Below are positions 1 to 23,600 of a stretch of 64,000 nucleotides of DNA, piece after piece (positions within the stretch are counted from its first letter, which is position 1; every line of letters begins with the position of its first letter). The translations under genes were made by a program, and so were the position numbers. The stretch is from positions 63,621,735 through 63,685,734 of the forward strand of contig NC_059220.1 in assembly GCF_020615455.1 (NCBI RefSeq), written 5' to 3'. The notes beneath the pieces were generated by a model. The model did not search any database. It saw only the letters and a program-made list of their open reading frames with translations, and was not told where the DNA came from. Source of the DNA: Coregonus clupeaformis. Lineage: Eukaryota; Chordata; Actinopteri; Salmoniformes; Salmonidae.

Positions 1-588
1 GGAGGTGAGAGAGAGGGGCAGAAAGAGGGGAGTCAGAAGGGAGGAGGAGAGAGGAGGTGAGAGAGAGAGAGGGCAGAAGAGGGGAGTCAGAAGGGAGGAG
101 GAGAGAGGAGGTGAGAGAGAGAGAGGGCAGAAAGAGGGGAGTCAGAAGGGAGGAGGAGAGAGGAGGTGAGAGAGAGAGGGCAGAAAGAGGGGAGTCAGAA
201 GGGAGGAGGAGAGAGGAGGTGAGAGAGAGAGAGGGCAGAAAGAGGGGAGTCAGAAGGGAGGAGGAGAGAGGAGGTGAGAGAGAGAGAGGGCAGAAAGAGG
301 GGGAGTCAGAAGGGAGGAGGAGAGAGGAGGTGAGAGAGAGAGAGGGCAGAAAGAGGGGAGTCAGAAGGGAGGAGGAGAGAGGAGGTGAGAGAGAGAGGGC
401 AGAAAGAGGGGAGTCAGAAGGGAGGAGGAGAGAGGAGGTGAGAGAGAGAGAGGGCAGAAAGAGGGGAGTCAGAAGGGAGGAGGAGAGAGGAGGTGAGAGA
501 GAGAGAGGGCAGAAAGAGGGGAGTCAGAAGGGAGGAGGAGAGAGGAGGTGAGAGAGAGAGAGGGCAGAAAGAGGGGAGTCAGAAGGGT
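1..588. repeat. purine-rich minisatellite, ~53-56 bp unit, ~11 copies
   Basis: Each unit holds GGAGGTGAGAGAGA, GGGCAGAAAGAG and GGGAGTCAGAAG blocks; neighbouring copies differ by 1-3 bases in the GA run. It starts outside the window. It begins about 50 bases past the tpd52 stop, so it probably lies in the tpd52 3' UTR, where the RNA would be pyrimidine-rich. Open frames on either strand here are by-products. Confidence 0.95.
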
Positions 589-640
589 AAAGAGGGTATA
601 GTTCCAGTGGATGTCAATCTGGCTGGAGGTCAGCCTGGTC

Positions 641-13755
<13,115 letters not shown>

Positions 13756-14065
13756 GGCTGTTGCCTGGCTGGGTTAGGTGGCTGGCTAGCTGGCTGGGCT
13801 CCCACTGCAACGACTCATAGGTCCCCGTTGACACTAATTGCCTGCATGTGATAGGGCGCGTGCAGCTGGGGTACAGCTCACTCACTGCTCTGATTGTCCT
13901 CTCCTGTCTCCTGGTCTGCTAGCGCACGGCGCTTCTGTGTTGTGTGTGTGTCAGTGTTATGTGACAGCGTGTGTGTGTGTGTTTTGTGACAGTGTGTCGT
14001 GTGGGTTATATGTCAGTATGTGTGTGTTCCTGTCGGACAGACAGACAGCTCCAGCCAAGGTTAGC
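13756..14065 (-). promoter_or_regulatory. tpd52: tpd52 5' UTR and promoter-proximal region (inferred)
   Basis: Sequence immediately upstream of the tpd52 ATG. No TATA box or clear initiator was identified. A GT-rich stretch (13938-14032) lies upstream. The assignment rests only on position; the transcription start cannot be placed. Confidence 0.35.
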
Positions 14066-14069
14066 CTCC

Positions 14070-14172
14070 TAGCCTGTCTGTCTGTCTCTGGGTCTGTCTG
14101 TCTGTCTCTGGGTCTGTCTGTCTGTCTCTGGGTCTGTCTGTCTGTCTCTGTCTGTCTCTGGGTCTGTCTTTC
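14070..14172. repeat. (CTGT)n / TCTGTCTGTCTCTGGG microsatellite
   Basis: Four to five units of CTGTCTGTCTGTCTCTGGGT. It lies about 320 bp upstream of the tpd52 ATG. Confidence 0.93.
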
Positions 14173-14528
14173 TGCTGCAGGCTCATATGACAAGCAGCCA
14201 GACAGGCAGGCCGAGGCGGCATCACGACAGTCGTTCTGTAGTGTTAATGAGTTACCTTCCCTTTCCTCTTCGCTCTCTGTTGACGCTGCAATCACCAACA
14301 GTCAGTCACTCCCAGTGCCCCGGTAACTAGGCTTGTCTGTTGTAAATAATCCCAAAGGCCACTGGTGGATTGCTGCCATCCACAGATTCAGATTCTGCAC
14401 AATCAGGAGGTTTTCACAGTAAAAGAGCATGATGCTAGGCTAGCTAGCGTTTATGGCGTGCAGGAGCGCTTCTGTGATGATTACACCCATCTTCTAGCTC
14501 CAGCTCCAGTATCCAGCTCTGGTCACTC
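14173..14528. other. intergenic, no feature seen
   Basis: No gene or repeat recognised. Confidence 0.4.
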
Positions 14529-14848
14529 TCATTTACATTTACATTTACGTCATTTAGCAGACGCTCTTATCCAGAGCGACTTACAGTTAGTGAGTGCATA
14601 CATTTTTATTTTTTATACTGGAATCGAACCCACAACCCTGGCGTTGCAAATGCCATGCTCTACCAACTGAGCTACATCCCTGCCGGCCATTCCCTCCCCT
14701 ACCCTGGACGACGCTGGGCCAATTGTGCGCCGCCCCACGGGTCTCCCGGTCGCGGCCGGCTACGACAGAGCCTGGATTCGAACCAGGATCTCTAGTGCCA
14801 CAGCTAGCACTGCGATGCAGTGCCTTAGACCACTGCGCCACTCTCCCC
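14529..14848 (-). mobile_element. composite SINE with two tRNA-like heads
   Basis: Read on minus: first a Leu/Ser-like tRNA head (GTGGCGCAGTGGTCTAAGGC; B box GGTTCGAATCC), then a linker with GCCGGCCGCGACCGGGAGAC and GGGCGGCGCACAATTGGCCC, then a second tRNA head (GTAGCTCAGTTGGTAGAGC; B box GGTTCGATTCC), then the GTCGCTCTGGATAAGAGCG tail and TAAATG repeats. The copy at 43204-43531 has the same order, so it is a stable unit. Confidence 0.88.
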
Positions 14849-15022
14849 CTCTCATCCCTCCCTCCGTTGCCCACCCCTGCCATCTAAGGAAATACGAGGT
14901 GCCATTTGTTGGTTGGTCACATGACATGCCCAGGCCCGGGATAGGGCAGGCCCGTGAGATGGAAGCAAGCGTAATCTGCAGTGTCCCAGATTATAGTGAG
15001 CCGCTAATCCAGTTCAGACTGT

Positions 15023-17273
15023 CCAGCAGGGAGCTACGTTGTACTGTTACTGCACAGAGAGAGCAGGGAGCTACGCTGTACTGTTACTGTACAGAGAGAG
15101 CAGGGAGCTACGCTGTACTGTTACTGTACAGAGAGAGCAGGGAGCTACGCTGTACTGTTACTGCACAGAGAGAGCAGGGAGCTACGCTGTACTGTTACCG
15201 TACAGAGAGAGCAGGGAGCTACGCTGTACTGTTACTGCACAGAGAGAGCAGGGAGCTACGCTGTACTGTTACTGTACAGAGAGAGCAGGGAGCTACGCTG
15301 TACTGTTACTGTACAGAGAGAGCAGGGAGCTACGCTGTACTGTTACTGCACAGAGAGAGCAGGGAGCTACGCTGTACTGTTACTGCACAGAGAAAGCAGG
15401 GAGCTACGTTGTACTGTTACTGTACAGAGAGAGCAGGGAGCTACGCTGTACTGTTACCGTACAGAGAGAGCAGGGAGCTACGCTGTACTGTTACCGTACA
15501 GAGAGAGAAGGGAGCTACGCTGTACTGTTACTGCACAGAGAGAGCAGGGAGCTACGCTGTACTGTTACTGTACAGAGAGAGCAGGGAGCTACGCTGTACT
15601 GTTACTGTACAGAGAGAGCAGGGAGCTACGCTGTACTGTTACTGTCCAGAGAGCAGGGAGCTACGCTGTACTGTTACTGTACAGAGAGAGCAGGGAGCTA
15701 CGCTGTACTGTTACTGTACAGAGAGAGCAGGGAGCTACGCTGTACTGTTACTGTCCAGAGAGAGCAGGGAGCTACGCTGTACTGTTACTGTCCAGAGAGA
15801 GCAGGGAGCTACGCTGTACTGTTACTGTACAGAGAGAGCAGGGAGCTACGTTGTACTGTTACCGTACAGAGAGAGCAGGGAGCTACGCTGTACTGTTACC
15901 GTACAGAGAGAGCAGGGAGCTACGTTGTACTGTTACCGTACAGAGAGAGCAGGGAGCTACGCTGTACTGTTACTGTACAGAGAGAGCAGGGAGCTACGCT
16001 GTACTGTTACTGCACAGAGAGAGCAGGGAGCTACGCTGTACTGTTACTGTACAGAGAGAGCAGGGAGCTACGCTGTACTGTTACTGTACAGAGAGAGCAG
16101 GGAGCTACGCTGTACTGTTACTGTACAGAGAGAGCAGGGAGCTACGCTGTACTGTTACTGTCCAGAGAGAGCAGGGAGCTACGCTGTACTGTTACCGTAC
16201 AGAGAGAGCAGGGAGCTACGCTGTACTGTTACTGTACAGAGAGAGCAGGGAGCTACGCTGTACTGTTACTGTCCAGAGAGAGCAGGGAGCTACGCTGTAC
16301 TGTTACCGTACAGAGAGAGCAGGGAGCTACGCTGTACTGTTACCGTACAGAGAGAGCAGGGAGCTACGCTGTACTGTTACCGTACAGAGAGAGCAGGGAG
16401 CTACGTTGTACTGTTACCGTACAGAGAGAGCAGGGAGCTACGTTGTACTGTTACTGTACAGAGAGAGCAGGGAGCTACGTTGTACTGTTACTGCACAGAG
16501 AGAGCAGGGAGCTACGCTGTACTGTTACTGTACAGAGAGATCAGGGAGCTACGCTGTACTGTTACTGTCCAGAGAGATCAGGGAGCTACGCTGTACTGTT
16601 ACTGAACAGAGAGAGCAGGGAGCTACGCTGTACTGTTACTGTACAGATAGATCAGGGAGCTACGCTGTACTGTTACTGTCCAGAGAGATCAGGGAGCTAC
16701 GCTGTACTGTTACTGAACAGAGAGAGCAGGGAGCTACGCTGTACTGTTACTGTACAGAGAGAGCAGGGAGCTACGCTGTACTGTTACTGTACAGAGAGAT
16801 CAGGGAGCTACGCTGTACTGTTACTGTACAGAGAGAGCAGGGAGCTACGCTGTACTGTTACTGTACAGAGAGAGCAGGGAGCTACGCTGTACTGTTACTG
16901 TACAGAGAGAGCAGGGAGCTACGCTGTACTGTTACTGTACAGAGAGAGCAGGGAGCTACGCTGTACTGTTACTGTACAGAGAGAGCAGGGAGCTACGCTG
17001 TACTGTTACTGTACAGAGAGAGCAGGGAGCTACGCTGTACTGTTACTGTACAGAGAGAGCAGGGAGCTACGCTGTACTGTTACTGTACAGAGAGAGCAGG
17101 GAGCTACACTGTACTGTTACTGTACAGAGAGAGCAGGGAGCTACGTTGTACTGTTACTGTACAGAGAGAGCAGGGAGTTACGCTGTACTGTTACTGCACA
17201 GAGAGAGCAGGGAGCTACGCTGTACTGTTACTGTCCAGAGAGAGCAGGGAGCTACGCTGTACTGTTACTGAAC
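15023..17273. repeat. 37-bp minisatellite, ~60 copies
   Basis: Unit GCAGGGAGCTACGCTGTACT followed by GTTACTGTACAGAGAGA (37 bp). Variants change the tenth base of the second block or use GTCCAGAG, GCACAGAG, CGTACAGAG or GATCAGG. The unit has no stop codon on plus in any frame and 37 is not a multiple of three, so all three plus frames stay open (626, 760 and 504 residues). These are not genes. Confidence 0.97.
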
Positions 17274-17317
17274 AAAGAGCTGTGTGGAGAGAGCCGTATC
17301 CTTGCTGTCCTGTGCAA

Positions 17318-17946
17318 GTGAGAAAGTTACAGACGCACAAATATCATACCCCCAAGACATGCTAACCTCTCACCATTACAATAAAAGGGGAGGTTACATT
17401 TGTTGGGGAGGGGTATGATATTTGTGTGTCTGTAACTTTCTCACTCATCCTTATTCACGATTCATTCAGGATTATCCGTAATCATGGTAGCATCCACATG
17501 AATGTAGAAGTGTTTAGAAACACATTCTATTCTTATTTACAATAAAAGTGACTCCAAAATGACACAGTACATTATTTACCATTCATTTCCATTGGGCACA
17601 AAATAATCTGAAACACAACCAAAACAAACAGCAAGCATCCAACAAATGTGTAGTCACAAACTTGATGTTGTCACTGCGTGCTATGAATATGGGACCAAAT
17701 ACTTAACTTTTTATTACTTTAATACACATAAGTGAATTTGTCCCAAAACTTTTGATCCCCTAAAATGGTGGGGCTATGTACAAAAGGTGCTTTAATTTGT
17801 AAACGGTTCACCCGATATGGAAGGAAATACCTTCAAATTAAAGCTGACAGTCTGCACTTTAGCCTCATAGTCATTGTATAATTTCAGTACATTGCCAAAA
17901 CAACAAAAGATGTGTCACTGTCCCAATACTTTTGGAGCTTCACTGT
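17318..17946. mobile_element. non-autonomous Tc1-related repeat with a 5' hairpin
   Basis: 35-base arms at 17318-17352 and 17410-17444 are inverted copies with one mismatch (left arm begins GTGAGAAAGTTACAGACG). The right end reads GTCCCAATACTTTTGGAGCT then TCACTGTA, which looks like a Tc1 terminal repeat; a matching left terminus is not seen. No coding capacity. A very frequent salmonid repeat by recognition. Confidence 0.65.
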
Positions 17947-18691
17947 ATTTAGTGATACTGATAGCCTATCCGGCACCTGCCAGGGTTTCCGTTAGGAAAA
18001 TGTGGCACCGGACATTTGACTAGCAGCATTTTCAATTTACCGGACATTTGAGACATTTACCGGACCCATACACATTGGGTGTATAACCTGATCAGGGCGT
18101 CCACCCACGGTGCTCAGAATGACAGAAATCACATTTAGATGATGGTCATTCGTAATAACAGAACAGGCAACTCGAGGATGCAACGGTGTGCGTCCTTCTT
18201 ACTGAATTCTGATGCGCATTTGAAGATGTTAATATACATCTTCAATAACTGTCCATAACTGTCCACATTTTACTTTTCCTCAGCCAACAAGACGAGTAAC
18301 TAACAGCAAAATCACTAGCCTATGTCAATCTACTATCCCCCATAGTAGAAAAGTTGACCTGTTCTGTTGGTCAGCTTGTCGTTCTGCGCGACAAAGAAAT
18401 AGCCTGTTCCAAACAGACTCTGGGACAGTTGTGGGAGGATAGATCCCAAAGTCATCCAACCTGTAGGCCTAGGCTACATAAAACAATAACTTTAAAAAGC
18501 AATGAGTCTGACTTTGTCTTGGTAAGAGACACGTGTGTTGGATTTGGAACTATATAAACTAGCCTGTAGATAACAGGGACTAGTGGAATATATGGAACAG
18601 TCTGTTACAGTATGGAAAGGCTGTGATCCAGTCTGGTTACAATGAGGCCTTACACTGCTTCCATTCATGCAAGTTCCTCACTGGCAGGCGC
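17947..18691. other. intergenic; possible unclassified repeat
   Basis: 17990-18070 holds repeated ACCGGACATTTGA phrases (three near copies) of the kind found in dispersed fish repeats. No gene is supported; the small ORF at 18354-18557 has no recognisable motif. Confidence 0.35.
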
Positions 18692-18693
18692 GC

Positions 18694-18694
18694 A

Positions 18695-18731
<37 letters not shown>
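18694..18731. repeat. (CA)n microsatellite
   Basis: About 19 CA dinucleotides. Confidence 0.97.
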
Positions 18732-18734
<3 letters not shown>

Positions 18735-19465
18735 CAAGATCAAGGACAGGTTAACCTGGTCTCTTCATTCTCTCTGCAGTCAGTGTGAAGAATTTTATAG
18801 GTCCCGGATGTTTGCTTTCCTGACTGGTCCTTGTTGGCGGGCTGCCAAAGCATGCATCACTCAATAAGACGACATTACAGAACAGCCTAGAGACACGCGC
18901 GTAAACAAGCCTACATTAAAATACACAGCAACCATGGGTGATCTAACAGGGAAAGCCCCCCGTAAGATGAGTAGTCTCACTTCCTAACCAATTGTAGAAC
19001 TGTACAATAGTTTTACCATTAGAGGAAATGGAGTAATAGACTGTTTTTGAATCCATGCAGCTTCTCCATTTAGGCATAGGTTTACTTCTTGATTCAACTC
19101 AAGTTGTTTTTCCCCCCACCCCATCTCTCTTACTCAAAATGCTCAAGAAAGCAGAGCTGGCAACTTGAACCTTACCATCTACACCTAGAGCTCCCTAAAA
19201 CAATACTGATGAAAGCAAAGGGTTTGAACTGACAAAGGAACGAGTGTCACTCTTCTTTGTGTGTTTCTCTGTTGCTTTAGGTTCCTGTTTCTCTTCTTCT
19301 CTCTGAAACAGGGACATCAGTGTCTAACTTGACATCCATTTTACAACTGCCCAGCAGAGTTTGAACACAAACAAGGGCCATCATGATCAGACAGGAACAA
19401 AGACGTTCTTCAAGTGGTTAATACACCACAGCCTTTAGTCCATTAGTAGATTATTATCGACACAC
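18735..19465. other. intergenic, no feature seen
   Basis: Mostly unique-looking sequence with no gene, RNA or repeat I can support. Confidence 0.4.
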
Positions 19466-19467
19466 CG

Positions 19468-20155
19468 TGTCACATGGTGGAGGGGCCCAAACAGGAATCA
19501 TCCGTGTCACATGGTGGAGGGGCCCAAACAGGAATCATCCGTGTCACATGGTGGAGGGGCCCAAACAGGAATCATCCGTGTCACATGGTGGAGGGGCCCA
19601 AACAGGAATCATCCGTGTCACATGATGGTGGAGGGGCCCAAACAGGAATCATCCGTGTCACATGATGGTGGAGGGGCCCAAACAGGAATCATCCGTGTCA
19701 CATGATGGTGGAGGGGCCCAAACAGGAATCATCCGTGTCACATGATGGTGGAGGGGCCCAAACAGGAATCATCCGTGTCACATGATGGTGGTGGGGCCCA
19801 AACAGGAATCATCCGTGTCACATGATGGTGGAGGGGCCCAAACAGGAATCATCCGTGTCACATGATGGTGGTGGGGCCCAAACAAGAATCATCCGTGTCA
19901 CATGGTGGTGGTGGGGCCCAAACTGGAATCATCCGTGTCACATGGTGGAGGGGCCCAAACAGGAATCATCCGTGTCACATGGTGGAGGGGCCCAAACAGG
20001 AATCATCCGTGTCACATGATGGTGGTGGGGCCCAAACAGGAATCATCCGTGTCACATGATGGTGGTGAGGCCCAAACAGGAATATTCCGTGTCACATGAT
20101 GGTGGTGGGGCCCAAACAGGAATCATCCGTGTCACATGATGGAGGGGCCCAAACA
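19468..20155. repeat. 37/40-bp minisatellite, ~17-18 copies
   Basis: Unit GTGTCACATGATGGTGGAGG plus GGCCCAAACAGGAATCATCC (40 bp). The first copies and two late ones lack an ATG triplet (37 bp). Variants include GTGGTGGGGCCC. Small overlapping plus ORFs are by-products. Confidence 0.96.
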
Positions 20156-20159
20156 GCAC

Positions 20160-20656
20160 AGCTGTGGCTAGCCACAGTCAGTCATTGGCAGGATGGAAGC
20201 CAGACAGTGTGGAGACGAAGAGGCCAGGGATTTCTCCACACCTAAAGGGGGACATCAACCCATGACCATGTGACACTGCAGAGTGGTGAGCCCTGAGATT
20301 TCAAGTGTTATGATGGGGGCTCATCACCCCGTGGTAACCTACTAGAGAGTTTCTACTGAAGCACTTCAAGGATAAGAGGGGAGCTTTCATTGGGCGTAAC
20401 ATATATTTTTGTGGTGTAATCTCTGAGCTAGAAGTCTGATGCAGCTGCAGCTTCCTTTTCAGGCTTCACAAAAAAAAAACGTAATTCAGAGATGGCAATC
20501 ATGGCCTTCTCCCTCCTTCGCCTTGGGGACGTTCCTTGCTCTACATGATTTTCTCAAGATTACTGATATTCTGAGAAGGAAACACACATATTTCTCCACT
20601 TGAACCCAAAAGGAACTGGGTTATTCAGTTTCACTTTTACAGCCAGGTCCCAGGTT
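20160..20656. other. intergenic, no feature seen
   Basis: Unique-looking sequence between two arrays, including a run of nine A at 20471. No ORF of note. Confidence 0.4.
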
Positions 20657-23600
20657 TCCCCCCTCACTGTAATGTTAGTGTTTCCCCAGCCTCCCCTACA
20701 GCTGACTGTAATGTTAGTGTTTCCCCAGCCTCCCCTACAGCTGACTGTAATGTTAGTGTTCCCCCAGCCTCCCAGCCTCCCCTACAGCTGACTGTAATGT
20801 TAGTGTTCCCCCAGCCTCCCCTACAGCTGACTGTAATGTTAGTGTTCCCCCAGCCTCCCCCTACAGCTGACTGTAATGTTAGTGTTCCCCAGACCCCCAG
20901 TGCTGTAATGTTAGTGTTCCCCAGCCTCCCCTACAGCTGACTGTAATGTTGTGTTCCCCCAGCCTCCCACCTACAGCTGACTGTAGTGTTCCCCCAGCCT
21001 CCCCTACAGCTGACTGTAATGTTAGTGTTCCCCAGCCTCATTCCCCAGTCACGCTGACTGTGGTGTTCCCCAGCCTCCCCTACAGCTGACTGTAATATTA
21101 GTGTTCCACCAGCCTCCCCCTACAGCTGACTGTAGTGTTAGTGTTCCCCAGCCTCCCTACAGCTGACTGTAATGTTAGTGTTCCCCAGCCTCCCCTACAG
21201 CTGACTATAATGTTAGTGTTCCCCCCCCCCTACAGCTGACTATAATGTTAGTGTTCCCCCAGCCTCCCTACTGTAATGTTAGTGTTCCCCCAGCCTCCCC
21301 TACAGCTGACTGTAATGTTAGTGTTCCCAGCCTCCCCTACAGCTGACTGTAATGTTAGTGTTCCCCCAGCCTCCCCTACAGCTGACTGTAATGTTAGTGT
21401 TCCCCAGCCTCCCCTACAGCTGACTGTAATGTTAGTGTTCCCCCAGCCTCCCTACAGCTGACTGTAATGTTAGTGTTCCCCAGCCTCCCCTACAGCTGAC
21501 TATAATGTTAGTGTTCCCCCAGCCTCCCGCCCCAGCCCCCCTACAGCTGACTGTAATGTTAGTGTTCCCCGCCTCCCAGCCACCCCTACAGCTGACTGTA
21601 ATGTTAGTGTTCCCCAGCCTCCCCTACAGCTGACTGTAATGTTAGTGACTTCCAGACCCCCAGCCTCCCTACAGCTGACTGTAATGTTAGTGTTCCCCCA
21701 GCCTCCCCTACAGCTGACTGTAATGTTAGTGTTCCCCCCCTCAGCCTCCCCTACAGCTGACTGTAATGTTAGTGTTCCCCCAGCCTCCCCTACAGCTGAC
21801 TGTAATGTTAGTGTTCCCCCAGCCAGCCCCTACAGCTGACTGTAATGTTAGTGTTCCCCCAGCCTCCCCTACAGCTGACTGTAATGTTAGTGTTCCCCCA
21901 GCCTCCCCCTACAGCTGACTGTAATGTTAGTGTTTCCCCAGCCTCCCCCTACAGCTGACTGTAATGTTAGTGTTCCCCCAGCCTCCCTACAGCTGACTGT
22001 AATGTTAGTGTTCCCCCAGCCTCCCCTACAGCTGACTGTAATGTTAGTGTTCCCCAGCCTCCCAGCCCCTACAGCTGACTGTAATGTTAGTGTTTCCCCA
22101 GCCTCCCCTACAGCTGACTGTAATGTTAGTGTTCCCCCAGCCTCCCCCTACAGCTGACTGTAATGTTAGTGTTCCCCAGCCACCCCTACAGCTGACTGTA
22201 ATGTTAGTGTTCCCCCAGCCCCCCCTACAGCTGACTGTAATGTTAGTGTTCCCCCAGCCTCCCCTACAGCTGACTGTAATGTTAGTGTTCCCCAGCCTCC
22301 CCTACAGCTGACTGATGTTAGTGTTCCCCCAGCCTCCCCTACAGCTGACTGTAATGTTAGTGTTCCCCCAGCCTCCAGCCTACAGCTGACTGTAATGTTA
22401 GTGTTTCCCCAGCCTCCCTACAGCTGACTGTAATGTTAGTGTTTCCCCAGCCTCCCCTACAGCTGACTGTAATGTTAGTGTTTCCCCAGCCTCCCCTACA
22501 GCTGACTGTAATGTTAGTGTTCCCCCAGCCTCCCCGCCTCCCCTACAGCTGACTGCAATGTTAGTGTTCCCCAGCCGCCCCCACAGCTGACTGTAATGTT
22601 AGTGTTCCCCCAGCCTCCCCTACAGCTGACTGTAATGTTAGTGTTCCCCCAGCCTCCCCCTACAGCTGACTGTAATGTTAGTGTTTCCCCCAGCCTCCCC
22701 TACAGCTGACTGTAATGTTAGTGTTCCCCCAGCCTCCCCTACAGCTGACTGTAATGTTAGTGTTCCCCCAGCCCCCCTACAGCTGACTGTAATGTTAGTG
22801 TTCCCCCAGCCTCCCCTACAGCTGACTGTAATGTTAGTGTTCCCCCAGCCTCCCCTACAGCTGACTGTAATGTTAGTGTTCCCCCAGCCTCCCCTACAGC
22901 TGACTGTAATGTTAGTGTTTCCCCCAGCCTCCCCTACAGCTGACTGTAATGTTAGTGTTCCCCCAGCCTCCCCTACAGCTGACTGTAATGTTAGTGTTCC
23001 CCCAGCCTCCCCTACAGCTGACTGTAATGTTAGTGTTCCCCAGCCTCCCCTACAGCTGACTGTAATGTTAGTGTTCCCCCAGCCACCCCTACAGCTGACT
23101 GTAATGTTAGTGTTCCCCAGCCTCCCCTACAGCTGACTGTAATGTTAGTGTTCCCCCAGCCTCCCTACAGCTGACTGTAATGTTAGTGTTCCCCAGCCTC
23201 CCAGTCCCCTACAGCTGACTGTAATGTTAGTGTTCCCCCAGCCTCCCCCTACAGCTGACTGTAATGTTAGTGTTCCCCCAGCCTCCCCTACAGCTGACTG
23301 TAATGTTAGTGTTCCCCCAGCCTCCCTACAGCTGACTGTAATGTTAGTGTTCCCCCAGCCTCCCCTACAGCTGACTGTAATGTTAGTGTTCCCCCAGCCT
23401 CCCCTACAGCTGACTGTAATGTTAGTGTTCCCCCAGCCTCCCCTACAGCTGACTGTAATGTTAGTGTTCCCCCAGCCCCCAGCACTCCCCTACAGCTGAC
23501 TGTAATGTTAGTGTTCCCCCAGCCTCCCCTACAGCTGACTGTAATGTTAGTGTTTCCCCAGCCTCCCCTACAGCTGACTGTAATGTTAGTGTTCCCCCAG

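Noticed and set aside
14725..17365. Three long overlapping plus ORFs (626, 760, 504 residues)
   Set aside because: They are the three frames of a stop-free 37-bp tandem repeat; no start context, splice sites or non-repeat domain.
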